From Bradyrhizobium campsiandrae (GTDB lineage: Bacteria > Pseudomonadota > Alphaproteobacteria > Rhizobiales > Xanthobacteraceae), in assembly GCF_014529705.1 (NCBI RefSeq), contig NZ_JAANIH010000026.1:1-64000 (forward strand): a stretch of DNA of 64,000 nucleotides. Reading direction: 5' to 3'. The stretch's first letter is position 1, and each line of letters starts with the position of its first letter. Shown here piece after piece: positions 53,253 to 62,413 of the stretch. The position numbers and the translations under genes were made by a program. A model generated the notes under the pieces. The model did not search any database. It worked only from the letters and a program-made list of their open reading frames with translations, and had not been told where the DNA came from.

Positions 53253-53369
53253 CGTCATTGCGAGGAGCTCGCGACAAAATTGCGGAGCAATTTTGCGCTG
53301 ATGCGACGAAGCAATCCAGGCTGCCTCTGCGGAAAGATCCTGGATTGCTTCGCTGCGCTCGCAATGACG
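53253..53369. repeat. Palindromic interspersed element (CGTCATTGCGAG ends)
   Basis: CGTCATTGCGAG (53253-53264) pairs exactly with CTCGCAATGACG (53358-53369). A second exact pair, GAAGCAATCCAGG and CCTGGATTGCTTC, lies inside, and AAAATTGC-GGA-GCAATTTT forms a small side hairpin. Elements with GTCATTGCGAG and GAAGCAATCC words are widely scattered in Bradyrhizobium intergenic DNA. It sits 13 bases upstream of the GFA-like gene and so may be transcribed as part of its leader region. Confidence 0.8.
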
Positions 53370-53424
53370 GAATTTGTGGTGCAGTCGGAGCAACACAATA
53401 GCTCCGGATGACTACGACGAACGC

Positions 53425-54552
53425 CTACGCCGGCGTCAGCTCGTCATAGACAGGATAGTCCGTATACCCCTTTTCCTCGCCGCCATAGAACGTGGCGCGG
53501 TTGTAGGGGGTGACCGGGTAGTCGTGTTCCAGGCGCCGCGGCAGATCGGGATTGGAGATGAAGATGCGGCCGAAGGCGATGATGTCGGCGTGTCCCTCGG
53601 CGATTGCGGCATTCGCCGTCTCGCCGGTGAAGCCACCGGCGGTCATCAGCACGCCGCTGTAGTGCGGGCGGAACAGCACCATGGCCGAGGGCACGTTGTC
53701 CCAATGAACATCGGCACGGCCGGCGCCGCTGGAGCGCGGCTCGATGAGATGCAGATAGGCAAGTCCGAGCTTGTCGAGCGCCTTCACCACGTGGGTGTAG
53801 AGCGGCATCGGATCGGGCTCGGCGGAATCATTGGCGATGCCGTGCGGCGACAGCCGCACGCCGACGCGGCTCGCGCCCCAGACGTCGATCGCAGCCTGGG
53901 TCACTTCGAGCAGCAGCCGCGTACGGTTCTCGATCGAGCCGCCATATTGATCGGTGCGCCGGTTGCTGCGCGACTGCAGGAATTGCTCGAGCAGATAGCC
54001 GTTGGCGCCGTGAATCTCGACGCCGTCGAAACCGGCCACGAGCGCGTTCTTCGCTCCTTGCCGGAACGCCTCGACGATCCCCTTGACCTCGTCGGTCTCC
54101 AGCGCGCGCGGCGTCTCGTAATCAGCGATCTTGCCGTCGGCCGTCATCGCCTTCATGCCTTCGGCCCGGATCGGGATTGCCGACGCCGAGACCGGCAGCT
54201 CACCGCCATGGAAGGAGGAATGCGAGACCCGGCCGACATGCCAGAGCTGGAGGAAGATGATGCCGCCCTTGGCGTGCACGGCATCCGTCACCTTGCGCCA
54301 GCCCGCGACCTGCGCATCCGTATAGATGCCCGGCGTTGCCGGATTGCCGCGCCCCTGCGAGAGCACGGGCGATGCTTCTGCGATGATCAAGCCGCCCTTC
54401 GTCGCGCGCTGGCCGTAATATTCGGCATTGAGCGGCCGCGGTGCAAAGCTCTCGCGCTCGGCCCGCATCCGTGTCAATGGCGCCATCGCCACGCGATGTG
54501 CGAGCTTGTACGGACCGACCTGCAACGGTTGAAACAACGCCGGAAATTTCAT
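53425..54552 (-). CDS. Old Yellow Enzyme-family alkene reductase (NemA-like)
   Basis: A 375-residue FMN TIM-barrel. Seen: LFQPLQVGPYKLAHRVAMAP at the N-terminus, FLQLWHVGRVSHSSF near residue 98, substrate-binding HGANGYLLEQFLQ near 185 (His and Asn), SNRRTDQYGGSIENRTR, and GRIFISNPDLPRRL near 330. These define the NemA/XenA class that reduces activated C=C bonds, nitro groups and electrophiles with NADPH. ATG 54552 follows TCCGGGGCAGTC; the frame is open to 54681 but without similarity. With the aldo/keto reductase 126 bases upstream it forms an electrophile-detoxifying pair. Confidence 0.92.
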   Translation of the reverse strand: MKFPALFQPLQVGPYKLAHRVAMAPLTRMRAERESFAPRPLNAEYYGQRATKGGLIIAEASPVLSQGRGNPATPGIYTDAQVAGWRKVTDAVHAKGGIIFLQLWHVGRVSHSSFHGGELPVSASAIPIRAEGMKAMTADGKIADYETPRALETDEVKGIVEAFRQGAKNALVAGFDGVEIHGANGYLLEQFLQSRSNRRTDQYGGSIENRTRLLLEVTQAAIDVWGASRVGVRLSPHGIANDSAEPDPMPLYTHVVKALDKLGLAYLHLIEPRSSGAGRADVHWDNVPSAMVLFRPHYSGVLMTAGGFTGETANAAIAEGHADIIAFGRIFISNPDLPRRLEHDYPVTPYNRATFYGGEEKGYTDYPVYDELTPA

Positions 54553-54677
54553 GACTGCCCCGGAATGAACGATAAGAGGATGAAGACCATAAGATAGCTG
54601 GCGGCGCCCGTGAAGCTCCAGCTGTTGCCTGGCGTCCGAGCGGAAAGGGGGGATGCGGTGGTTCCTCTGCGGTCGGA

Positions 54678-55712
54678 TCACACCGGCGCCGGGTTCAAGC
54701 GGGCAAAACCCTGCTGAATGCGATAGGGGTAATAGGGATAGCTCGGCATCACGGCACTGGCCTCGTCCAGACGCTTGATTTGGGCAGGGCTGAGCGACCA
54801 GCCGACGGCCCCGAGATTGTCGCGCAACTGCGCTTCGTCACGCGCGCCGATGATCACCGACGACACACTGGGGCGGGCGAGCAGCCAGGCAATCGCGATC
54901 TGCGGCACGGTGCGGCCGGTCTCCTCGGCGATCGCGTCGAGCACATCGACGATTGCGTAGAGACGCTGCTCGTCCACCGGCGGTCCGAACTGCGCGGTCT
55001 CGTGCAGGCGGCTGGTCGCCGGCAATGGTTGGTCGCGCCGGATCCTTCCGGTGAGACGGCCCCAGCCGAGCGGACTCCAGACCAGCGCACCGACACCCTG
55101 GTCGAGCCCGAGCGGCATCAGCTCCCACTCATAGTCGCGGCCGACCAGGGAATAGTAGACCTGGTGCGCGGCGTAGCGCGGCCAGCCGTGCCGGTCGGCC
55201 ACCGCGAGCGACTTCATCAATTGCCAGCCCGAGAAATTGGAGACGCCGACATAGCGGAGCTTGCCCGCGCGCACGAGCGTATCAAGCGTCGACAGCACCT
55301 CCTCGATCGGCGTGAAGGCGTCAAAGGCATGAAGCTGAAGCAGATCGATGCAATCGGTCCCGAGCCGGACCAAGGCGGCATCCACCGCACTCAGCAGGCG
55401 GTGGCGGGACGAGCCGGCATCGAGCGGACCGTCGCCCATCGGCAGACTCATCTTGGTCGAGATCAGCACCTTGTCGCGGCGGCCTTTGATGGCCGCCCCC
55501 AGAATCTGCTCCGAGGCGCCATTCGAATAGACGTCGGCGCTGTCGAACAGGTTGACGCCGGCATCGAGGCAGATGTCGACGAGCCTTCGCGCGTCCTCGA
55601 TTCCGCTGCGGCCCCAGGCCGAGAACAACGGCCCCTGGCCGCCGAACGTTCCGGTGCCGAAGCTGAGGACGGGGACCTTCAGACCCGAAGCGCCGAGCTT
55701 GCGATATTCCAT
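54678..55712 (-). CDS. Aldo/keto reductase
   Basis: A 344-residue AKR TIM-barrel. Catalytic tetrad seen: Asp and Tyr in FDSADVYSNGASEQILG (about residues 51-67), Lys in VLISTKMSLP (about 85), His in LLQLHAFDAFTPIEE (about 130). NADPH-binding end is SSVIIGARDEAQLRDN near 285. It resembles the YajO/YghZ-type reductases of reactive aldehydes. Start: ATG 55712 follows AGGAAAGGAATTCGACC; the longer frame to 55814 overlaps the MFS gene and is not used. The MFS gene ends 25 bases upstream, so the three genes are likely co-transcribed. Confidence 0.92.
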   Translation of the reverse strand: MEYRKLGASGLKVPVLSFGTGTFGGQGPLFSAWGRSGIEDARRLVDICLDAGVNLFDSADVYSNGASEQILGAAIKGRRDKVLISTKMSLPMGDGPLDAGSSRHRLLSAVDAALVRLGTDCIDLLQLHAFDAFTPIEEVLSTLDTLVRAGKLRYVGVSNFSGWQLMKSLAVADRHGWPRYAAHQVYYSLVGRDYEWELMPLGLDQGVGALVWSPLGWGRLTGRIRRDQPLPATSRLHETAQFGPPVDEQRLYAIVDVLDAIAEETGRTVPQIAIAWLLARPSVSSVIIGARDEAQLRDNLGAVGWSLSPAQIKRLDEASAVMPSYPYYPYRIQQGFARLNPAPV

Positions 55713-55737
55713 GGTCGAATTCCTTTCCTGATGCGTC

Positions 55738-56919
55738 TCATTCCGCAGGGCAGGCTGCGTCCTCAACCGGCGCGCCATCCAGACGAACACTCCACAGCGC
55801 CAGCACGAGGCCAAGCGCGGTGATGCCCGCGGCGACCAGCGGCAGCATGGACAGGCCGAGCCCGCGGTCGATGGTCATGCCCCCGGCCCAGGCGCCGAGC
55901 GCGTTACCGAGATTGAACGCCGCAATGTTGAGGCTCGAAGCGAGGGTGCGGCCCGCAGAGCCGGCGGCTTCGAGCACGCGAAGCTGCAGCGGCGCCACGG
56001 TCGCAAAGGCTGCGATACCGAGCAGGAAGATCAGCGCGATCGCAAGGCCCTTGACGGACAGCACAGTCGCCAACCCGACCAGAACGAGGGCGAGTGCGCC
56101 GAGCGTGCCGACCAAGGCGCGCGCGAGCCCGCGATCGGCAAGCCGACCGCCCGCGATGTTGCCGATCGACAGGCCGACGCCGAACACCAGGAGGATGGGC
56201 GAGACCGCGGCGTCGGAGAAGCCGGTGAGGCGCGTCAGGATCGGCTGGATATAGGTGAAGACGACGAACAGTCCGGCAAAGCCGAACACGGTCATCGCGA
56301 GGCCGAGGATGACCTGCGGGCGAGCGAGCACCGCGAGCTCGTCGTTGAGCGAGGCCGGTTTGTCGTCGGCGCCGACGTGCCCCGGGACCAGCACGGCCAC
56401 CACCGCGAAGGCGACGAAGCCGATTGCGGTCACGGCCCAGAACGCCGCGCGCCAGCCAAGCATCAGGCCGAACCAGGCACCGAAAGGCACGCCGAGCAGC
56501 GTTGCGACCGTCAAGCCGATGAACATCGTGGCGATCGCGGAGGCGCGCTTGTCCTCGGCCACGAGGCTCGTTGCCACCACCGATCCCACACCGAAGAACG
56601 TGCCGTGGGCGAGCGAGGTGAGGACGCGCGCGGCCATCAGCAGCGCGTAGTTCGGGGCCAGCGCGCAGGCCGCGTTGCCAAGCGTGAAGATCGCCATCAG
56701 CGCGAGCAGCACCGCCTTGCGCGGCATCCGCCGCGTCGCCAGCGTCAGGATCGGCGCGCCCACGAACACGCCGAGCGCATAGCCGGAAATCAACAGTCCC
56801 GCGGCCGGAACGGAGACGTGCATGTCGGCCGCCACCTGCAGCAGCAGGCCCATGATGATGAATTCGGTGGTGCCGATGCCGAAGGCACCAGCGGCGAGAG
56901 CGAGAACGGCGGGAGGCAT
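55738..56919 (-). CDS. MFS transporter, AraJ/YdhP-type DHA1 exporter
   Basis: A 393-residue transporter with 12 membrane helices. TM1-2 contain LALAAGAFGIGTTEFIIMGL, the signature of the AraJ/CmlA/YdhP group; the motif A loop is LATRRMPRKAVLLALM; VARVLTSLAHGTFFGVGSVV is TM4. Likely exports sugars or drugs by proton antiport. ATG 56919 is divergent from a LysR gene (57026); 106 bases between them. It heads the MFS-AKR-OYE operon, suggesting removal of toxic carbonyl compounds by export and reduction together. Confidence 0.91.
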   Translation of the reverse strand: MPPAVLALAAGAFGIGTTEFIIMGLLLQVAADMHVSVPAAGLLISGYALGVFVGAPILTLATRRMPRKAVLLALMAIFTLGNAACALAPNYALLMAARVLTSLAHGTFFGVGSVVATSLVAEDKRASAIATMFIGLTVATLLGVPFGAWFGLMLGWRAAFWAVTAIGFVAFAVVAVLVPGHVGADDKPASLNDELAVLARPQVILGLAMTVFGFAGLFVVFTYIQPILTRLTGFSDAAVSPILLVFGVGLSIGNIAGGRLADRGLARALVGTLGALALVLVGLATVLSVKGLAIALIFLLGIAAFATVAPLQLRVLEAAGSAGRTLASSLNIAAFNLGNALGAWAGGMTIDRGLGLSMLPLVAAGITALGLVLALWSVRLDGAPVEDAACPAE

Positions 56920-57025
56920 GCAAGGCTCCGGTCAAGACGAACATGATCGAGAACGGGGACATAGCCGCGTCGGCGCGAAACGATTAGAATGTCCTCAATC
57001 CAATCATTTGTGACCCGAATTCAAC

Positions 57026-57985
57026 ATGGCCCGCATCGACACCAACCGCTCCGCCGAGATGGAGGTCTTCATCCGCGTCGTCGACCTCGGCGGCTTCACC
57101 CCGGCGGCGAGGCGGCTCCGTCTGACACCCTCGGGCGTGAGCAAGCTGATCTCGCGTCTGGAAGCCCGGCTCGGCACGCGGCTCGTCAACCGCACCACGC
57201 GCAAGCTCCAGCTCACCGAGGAAGGCCAGGCCTTCTATCAGCGCGCGGTGCGCATCCTTGCCGAGATCGAGGAGGCCGAGCGCGAGGCGGCGTCCGGCAC
57301 GGCGCCGCGCGGCCGCCTGACCGTCAACAGCAACATTCCCTTCGGCATGCTTCATGTCATGCCGCTGATTCCACGCTTCCTCGCCGCGCATCCCGAAGTC
57401 ACGCTCGACCTCGTGCTCACCGACACCGTGATCGACCTGATGGAAGAGCGCGCCGACGTCGCCATTCGCGTCGGCCCGCTACGGGCCTCGCGCCTCATCG
57501 CGCGCAAGCTCGGCACGAGCCGGATGGTGGTGGTGGCGGCACCGGACTATCTCGATCGCTTCGGCGTACCGAAGACACCGGCCGATCTCGCCGACCATCG
57601 CGGCATCGGCTGGACCTTTCCGCGCAGCATCCGTGGCTGGCCTTTCCGCCGCGGCGATCGCAGCGAAGAGGCGCTACCACCGCCAGCGGCGCGCGCCAGC
57701 GACGGCGAAGCGGCCCGCAATCTCGCGCTCGGCGGGGTCGGGCTCGCGCGGCTGGCGCTCTTTCATATCGGTCCGGATATCGAGGCCGGGCGCCTGATCC
57801 CGGTGCTGCAGGGCTACAATCCGGGCGACCGCGAGGATATCCACGCAGTCTATGTCGGCCACAGTGGACCGCTGCCGGCGCGCGTCCGCACCTTCATCGA
57901 TTTTCTGGCCCAGCATGTCAGCGTCGGAGACCCCGCGCTCAAGCGCACAGCCGACGGGAAATGGAAGGTGCAGAGAGGTAGCTGA
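57026..57985 (+). CDS. LysR-family transcriptional regulator
   Basis: A 319-residue LysR regulator. HTH region (residues 8-70): MEVFIRVVDLGGFTPAARRL, LTPSGVSKLISRLEARLGTR, LVNRTTRKLQLTEEG. The effector domain has ERADVAIRVGPLRASRLIAR. ATG 57026. Divergent from the MFS-AKR-OYE operon, its probable target; the 106-bp gap contains AATG-N13-CATT around 56993-57010 as a possible site. Convergent with the aldehyde dehydrogenase gene, 38 bases apart. Confidence 0.92.
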   Translation: MARIDTNRSAEMEVFIRVVDLGGFTPAARRLRLTPSGVSKLISRLEARLGTRLVNRTTRKLQLTEEGQAFYQRAVRILAEIEEAEREAASGTAPRGRLTVNSNIPFGMLHVMPLIPRFLAAHPEVTLDLVLTDTVIDLMEERADVAIRVGPLRASRLIARKLGTSRMVVVAAPDYLDRFGVPKTPADLADHRGIGWTFPRSIRGWPFRRGDRSEEALPPPAARASDGEAARNLALGGVGLARLALFHIGPDIEAGRLIPVLQGYNPGDREDIHAVYVGHSGPLPARVRTFIDFLAQHVSVGDPALKRTADGKWKVQRGS

Positions 57986-58023
57986 CCGCGGGACTGCCGC
58001 TTCGCACTCTTTCGGATCATTCT

Positions 58024-59520
58024 TTAACCCGTCTTGATCCAGACGGCCTTCACGTTGAGATATTCCTCGACGTGCTGCTTGCCGGATTCGCGGCCGTAGC
58101 CGCTCATCTTGTAGCCGCCGAACGGCACGGCCGGGTCCATCGCCTGATAGCAATTCACCCACACCGAGCCGGCCCGCAGGCGCTTTGCGACCGCATGCGC
58201 CTTGGTGACGTCGCGCGTCCACAGGCCGGAGCCGAGGCCGAATGTGGTGTTGTTGGCGCGCTTGACCAGTTCGTCCATGTCCTTGAAGGCGATCGCGGAG
58301 ATGACGGGACCAAAGATCTCCTCCTGCGCGATGCGCATGTTGTCCTGGACGCCCGCGAACACCGTCGGCGAGACGAAGAAGCCTTTTGACAATGCGCCCT
58401 CGGTGACCCGGCCGCCGCCGGCGAGAGCCTTTGCCCCTTCCTTCTGGCCGATGTCGAGATAGCCGGTGACGCGCTCGAGCTGCTGCTCGGAGACTAGCGG
58501 GCCGATCTGCACGTTGGGATCGAGCCCGTTGCCGACCTGCAGCTTCTTGCCGAACTCGGCGACGCGGCCGACGAACTCCTCGTAGATCGCCTGCTCGACG
58601 AACAGGCGCGTGCCGGCGCTGCAGATCTGGCCGGAATTGGCGAACACCGCCATCGCCGCACCCGGCACGGCAGCGTCGAGATCGGCATCGGCGAACACGA
58701 TGTCCGGCGACTTGCCGCCGAGTTCGAGCGAGACGCGCTTGAGGTTGCCGGCCGAGGCACGGATGATCGACTGGCCCGTGATATGCGAGCCGGTGAAGGC
58801 GACCTTGTCGACGTCATGGTGCGCGGCGAGTGCCGCGCCCGCGGTCTCGCCATAGCCGGGCACGACATTGACGACGCCGGGCGGAATGCCGGCTTCCATC
58901 GCGAGCTCCGCGATCCGCAGCGAGGTGAGCGGCGCTTCTTCCGCCGGCTTGAGCACCACGGTGCAGCCGGTGGCGATCGCAGGTCCAATCTTCCAGATCG
59001 TCGCGGTCAGCGGGCCGTTCCAGGGAATGATGGCGCCGACGACGCCGATCGGCTCCTTCAGCGTGTAGGAGAAGATTTCGCCGGGCAGCGAGTTCTCGAT
59101 CGTCTCGCCGTGGATCGCCGTGGTCTGCCCGGCGTAATAGCGCAGCATGCCGACGGCGCGCAGCCGATAGGCGCGGGTGCGGCTGAGCGGCGCGCCCATG
59201 TCGAGCGTGTCGAGCTGCGACAATTCATCGAAATTCTTCTCGACGAGGTCGGCGAGCCTGAGCAGCAGGTTCTGGCGCTCGAACGGCTTGACCTTGCTCC
59301 ACGGACCTTCAAAGGCGCGGCGGGCCGCGGCGACCGCGCGATCGATGTCTTCCTTGTCGCCCTCGGCAACGGTCGCGAGCAGCTCGCCGGTCGCGGGATT
59401 GTGAGACTCGAAGCGCTTGCCGGAAGCGGCATCAACCCACTTCCCGTCGATCAGCATCTGCTTGTAGGACCCGTTGGCAAACGGATGGCGCGTGATCGGA
59501 ATCGCCTGCGACACAGCCAT
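58024..59520 (-). CDS. NAD(P)-dependent aldehyde dehydrogenase
   Basis: A 498-residue ALDH superfamily member of the length typical for aldehyde/betaine-type enzymes. Seen: GEIFSYTLKEPIGVVGAIIPWNGP in the N-terminal half (NAD-site Pro-Trp-Asn), KPAEEAPLTSLRIAELA, FTGSHITGQSI, catalytic Glu in LELGGKSPDIV (about residue 268) and catalytic Cys in NSGQICSAGTRLF (about 300), EEIFGPVISAI near 400. All catalytic residues are present. ATG 59520 follows CTAGGGAGTACAGCC. Divergent from an SDR gene, with a dyad between. Substrate not predictable; oxidation of an aldehyde in the neighbouring pathway is inferred. Confidence 0.93.
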   Translation of the reverse strand: MAVSQAIPITRHPFANGSYKQMLIDGKWVDAASGKRFESHNPATGELLATVAEGDKEDIDRAVAAARRAFEGPWSKVKPFERQNLLLRLADLVEKNFDELSQLDTLDMGAPLSRTRAYRLRAVGMLRYYAGQTTAIHGETIENSLPGEIFSYTLKEPIGVVGAIIPWNGPLTATIWKIGPAIATGCTVVLKPAEEAPLTSLRIAELAMEAGIPPGVVNVVPGYGETAGAALAAHHDVDKVAFTGSHITGQSIIRASAGNLKRVSLELGGKSPDIVFADADLDAAVPGAAMAVFANSGQICSAGTRLFVEQAIYEEFVGRVAEFGKKLQVGNGLDPNVQIGPLVSEQQLERVTGYLDIGQKEGAKALAGGGRVTEGALSKGFFVSPTVFAGVQDNMRIAQEEIFGPVISAIAFKDMDELVKRANNTTFGLGSGLWTRDVTKAHAVAKRLRAGSVWVNCYQAMDPAVPFGGYKMSGYGRESGKQHVEEYLNVKAVWIKTG

Positions 59521-59643
59521 GGCTGTACTCCCTAGGTAGCTGATTGATTGGGCTCGATCTTGCAGCGATCGTTAGGTCGAACAGAATACAGCGATGCCGG
59601 AATGGCGTAAAGTCGGCGCGGAACGAAGCGCTGCCATGCCGAC

Positions 59644-59659
59644 TTGTGCAGTCGCACAA
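59644..59659. promoter_or_regulatory. Inverted repeat between aldehyde dehydrogenase and SDR genes
   Basis: TTGTGC-AGTC-GCACAA is a perfect dyad in the 186-bp divergent region. A second dyad, AGTTC-CGGA-GAACT (59688-59701), overlaps the SDR ribosome site (GGAG at 59695). Either may be a regulator site; no regulator gene is adjacent. Confidence 0.4.
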
Positions 59660-59706
59660 CTGCCATGTTATAGCTCGACCAAGAACAAGTTCCGGAGAAC
59701 TGCCAT

Positions 59707-60549
59707 ATGTCGCATCCTGTCATCGCTAAGGGCAATGTCGCCGTGATCACCGGCGGTGCATCGGGCATCGGTCTTGCTGCCGCAACGGCCTTTGCACGGG
59801 CGGGAATGAAGGTGTGCATCGTCGACGTCGACGAGAGCAGGCTGGCGGAAGCTGCAACAAAACTGTCATCCCTTGCGGGTGCGGCGAATGTGATGATTTC
59901 CGCGGCCGATGTCAGCCGGGCCGAGAGCGTCATGGAACTGGAACGCGCGGTCGGCGCGCGTTTCGGCGGCACCGACCTGCTGATGAACAATGCCGGCATC
60001 CAGCCGGGCAGTACGCTGTTCGGCGAGCCGGACAATTGGCAGCGCATCATCGGCGTCAACATGTGGGGCATCATCAACGGCACGCGCATCTTCGCGCCGA
60101 ACATGATCGCGCGCGGCAAGGCCGGGTTGATCATCAACACCGGCTCCAAGCAGGGCATCACCACGCCGCCCGGCGATCCCGCCTACAATGTCTCCAAGGC
60201 CGGCGTGAAAGCCTTTACGGAAGCGCTCCAGCACGAGTTGCGCAATATTAGGGATTGCCACATCACCGCGCATCTCTTGATCCCCGGTTTCGTCTTCACC
60301 GGGCTCACCGCCAAGGGCCGCACGGAGAAGCCGGCCGCCGCGTGGTCGCCGGAGCAGACCGTCGACTTCATGCTGACGCGGCTCAAGGCCGGCGATTTCT
60401 ACATCCTCTGCCCTGACAACGACGTGCCGCGCGCGCTCGACGAGAAGCGCATGCTGTGGGCCGCCGGCGACATCGTCGAGAACCGCCCGCCGCTGTCGCG
60501 CTGGCACCCGGACTACGCGGATGCGTTCGCGAGGTTCGTAAAGGGCTAG
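59707..60549 (+). CDS. SDR-family oxidoreductase
   Basis: A 280-residue classical SDR. Cofactor motif ITGGASGIGLAAATAFA (residues 13-29), acidic VDVDESRLAEA, NNAGIQPGSTLF near 97, INTGSKQGITTPPGDPAYNV near 140-160 with YNVSK as the Tyr-x3-Lys pair. The C-terminus lacks the usual DGG ending and instead has RPPLSRWHPDYADAFARF, so it belongs to the longer ketone/sterol-type branch rather than FabG. ATG 59707 follows CCGGAGAACTGCCAT. Divergent from the aldehyde dehydrogenase and convergent with the zinc-ribbon gene. Confidence 0.9.
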   Translation: MSHPVIAKGNVAVITGGASGIGLAAATAFARAGMKVCIVDVDESRLAEAATKLSSLAGAANVMISAADVSRAESVMELERAVGARFGGTDLLMNNAGIQPGSTLFGEPDNWQRIIGVNMWGIINGTRIFAPNMIARGKAGLIINTGSKQGITTPPGDPAYNVSKAGVKAFTEALQHELRNIRDCHITAHLLIPGFVFTGLTAKGRTEKPAAAWSPEQTVDFMLTRLKAGDFYILCPDNDVPRALDEKRMLWAAGDIVENRPPLSRWHPDYADAFARFVKG

Positions 60550-60558
60550 GCGGGACGC

Positions 60559-60765
60559 CTACAGCGTCTCCTGCTTGTGCCCGCAATTCTTGCAGGCGAA
60601 TTTGACGCGGCTCTGGCCTTTTTCCGCCTGGACCCGGTTTGGCGCGCCGCATTTGCCGCAGACGGCCTCGATGCGGGTGGTGCCCTGCTTCACGACGATG
60701 GCTTTCTTTTCCATCGATTCGCGGATCAGGCGCTCGGCCTCTTCACGCAGGGATTGTTTCGACAA
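60559..60765 (-). CDS. Small zinc-ribbon protein
   Basis: A 68-residue protein. An N-terminal charged helix (REEAERLIRESMEKK) is followed by a four-Cys zinc ribbon, CGKCGAPNRVQAEKG then CKNCGHKQ. No family name is recognised; such proteins often bind RNA or act as regulators. It lies 72 bases after the Rieske gene on the same strand and may be co-transcribed. The convergent SDR gene ends 9 bases away. Confidence 0.72.
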   Translation of the reverse strand: MSKQSLREEAERLIRESMEKKAIVVKQGTTRIEAVCGKCGAPNRVQAEKGQSRVKFACKNCGHKQETL

Positions 60766-60837
60766 AGCTCGTCTCCGCCTTTGAAAGCGCGTGAGCCATA
60801 TCGCACTTGCGTTGGAATCACAATCGGCAATGCCCGA

Positions 60838-61251
60838 TCAGACCTCGACAATCACATAAGAGTCTTCGACGTGGACCGGAAACGTCTCGGCCAAATACGG
60901 CCCCTTCTGTAATTCGTCGCCGCGCTCGACCGCGACCGGATAGGACCGGATCTTGACCCGTTTCGGGTCGAACCAGGACTGGCCGCTCCGCATGTCGAAC
61001 TCCCAACCATGCCAGGGACAGCGCAGCATCTCGCCGACGCGCGATCGCTGGTAGACGCCAGGCTCGGGCGAGGTCAGCCGCGCCACGCAGGCCGCTTTCT
61101 CTAGCGGCGCGCCTTCATGCGGGCAGCGGTTCAGCAGCGCGAAGTACTCGCCATTGACATGGAATACGACGATGTCGCGGCCGGCCACATCGACGACCTT
61201 GTTGCCGCCGGGCGGGATCTCCGAGGTCGATGCGACGATGTGACGGGCCAT
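60838..61251 (-). CDS. Rieske [2Fe-2S] ferredoxin-like protein
   Basis: A 137-residue stand-alone Rieske protein. The cluster ligands are Cys-Pro-His in NRCPHEGAPLEKA (about residue 42) and Cys-Pro-Trp-His in LRCPWHGWEFDM (about 80). The loop between is longer than in most ferredoxins (38 residues versus about 20), resembling the N-terminal domain of Rieske oxygenases. No membrane segment, so it is a cytoplasmic electron carrier. It sits 33 bases after the amidohydrolase at 61285 and is the third gene of the set with the two amidohydrolases; the partner oxygenase is not encoded nearby. Confidence 0.9.
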   Translation of the reverse strand: MARHIVASTSEIPPGGNKVVDVAGRDIVVFHVNGEYFALLNRCPHEGAPLEKAACVARLTSPEPGVYQRSRVGEMLRCPWHGWEFDMRSGQSWFDPKRVKIRSYPVAVERGDELQKGPYLAETFPVHVEDSYVIVEV

Positions 61252-61284
61252 AGGGTACAGAACTCGGGATACAGAACTTGCGAC

Positions 61285-62397
61285 CTAGAACTTGTAGACC
61301 GCGCGGGCATTGGTGCTGAAGATCTTCTTCCGCTCGGCTTCGGTGAGCGGGGTCTTGAAAGCGAAGCGCGGATCGTCGAAATCCCAGTGCGGATAGTCCG
61401 ACGAGAACAAGAGACGGTCGATTCCGACCCATTCCATCAACGCGCGCAAATGCCGCGCCTCGTCGGGCTCGTCGATCGGCTGGGTGGTGAACCAGAAGCT
61501 TTCACGCACATATTCCGATGGCTTGCGCTTGAGATGCGGCACCTCGCTGCGGAAGCGCTCGAAGTGCTGGTCCATCCGCCACACCGCCGAGGGGATCCAG
61601 CCGAAGCCGCCTTCGATGAAGACGATCTTCAATTTCGGGAAACGCTCCGGCACGCCCTCGATGACGAGGCTCGCAAGCTGCGCCGCGATGGTGTGGGCGT
61701 TGGACTGGTGCTCCTCGACATAATAGGACGGCCAGCCGCCGCCTGATGGCGCGTGGCCGCCATAGCCGCCGACATGGATGCCGAGCGGCAGGTCGAGCGC
61801 CTGCGCGCGCTCGTAGATCGGCCAGTAGCGGCGGCGGCCGAGCGGCTCGTTGGCGCGCGGCGAGACGTTGATCTGGATGTATTCGCCTGTTTTGGCGCAG
61901 CGCTCGATCTCGGCGATGGCAAGGTCCACGCCATCCTGCCCGACCAGGATCGAGGCCTTCAGACGCGGATCCCGGTGCGACCAGAATGCCAGCTGCCAGT
62001 CGTTGATGGCACGCTGGATCGCGGCGCCGAATTCGAGGTTCTGCTGCGAGAAGATGAAGAGGTCGAGCACCTGCAAGATCCCGAACTCGACATCGAGCGG
62101 ATCGAGGTGCTGCTTCTGCATGAAGGCGAGATCGGAGCCGGGCGGCCCGCCGGTCGGCGGCCAGGCGTCGCGCCGCGCGATCAGCGGCGAGGAGCGCGGA
62201 TAGGGCGTGGTGAAGAGATAGGGCGTGCGCAGATGGCTGCCATATTCCTTCAGGTGCTGCTGCCAGCGCTTCGGCAGAAACTCGCTGAGATCGTCGGTCG
62301 AGCGCAGGCTCGGATGCACGTCGCAATCGACGATGCGCAAGCGTGTTGCGGCAGGCTTCTCGTCGCAGCGCAGCGGACGGTCGATGACGTCGCTCAT
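61285..62397 (-). CDS. Amidohydrolase-family metalloenzyme, ACMSD/OHCU-like
   Basis: A 370-residue member of the amidohydrolase_2 superfamily (ACMSD, gamma-resorcylate decarboxylase, LigY-like). Seen: metal site RIVDCDVHPSLRSTDD near residue 25, DLPLGIHVGGYGGHAPSG near 200 (metal His), LKIVFIEGGFGWIP near 260 and the metal Asp in LFSSDYPHWDFDDP near 335. It overlaps in function type with the adjacent paralogue at 62414 and precedes a Rieske gene. Likely reaction: non-oxidative decarboxylation or C-C/C-N hydrolysis of a small organic acid; the substrate is not known. ATG 62397 lies 16 bases after the preceding stop. Confidence 0.86.
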   Translation of the reverse strand: MSDVIDRPLRCDEKPAATRLRIVDCDVHPSLRSTDDLSEFLPKRWQQHLKEYGSHLRTPYLFTTPYPRSSPLIARRDAWPPTGGPPGSDLAFMQKQHLDPLDVEFGILQVLDLFIFSQQNLEFGAAIQRAINDWQLAFWSHRDPRLKASILVGQDGVDLAIAEIERCAKTGEYIQINVSPRANEPLGRRRYWPIYERAQALDLPLGIHVGGYGGHAPSGGGWPSYYVEEHQSNAHTIAAQLASLVIEGVPERFPKLKIVFIEGGFGWIPSAVWRMDQHFERFRSEVPHLKRKPSEYVRESFWFTTQPIDEPDEARHLRALMEWVGIDRLLFSSDYPHWDFDDPRFAFKTPLTEAERKKIFSTNARAVYKF

Positions 62398-62413
62398 GCG
62401 AACCTCCTAGAAT

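Noticed and set aside
51152..53401. 749-codon plus-strand open frame
   Set aside because: It runs antisense through two separate minus-strand genes (the ThDP enzyme and GFA-fold protein) and a palindromic repeat, which a real gene would not.
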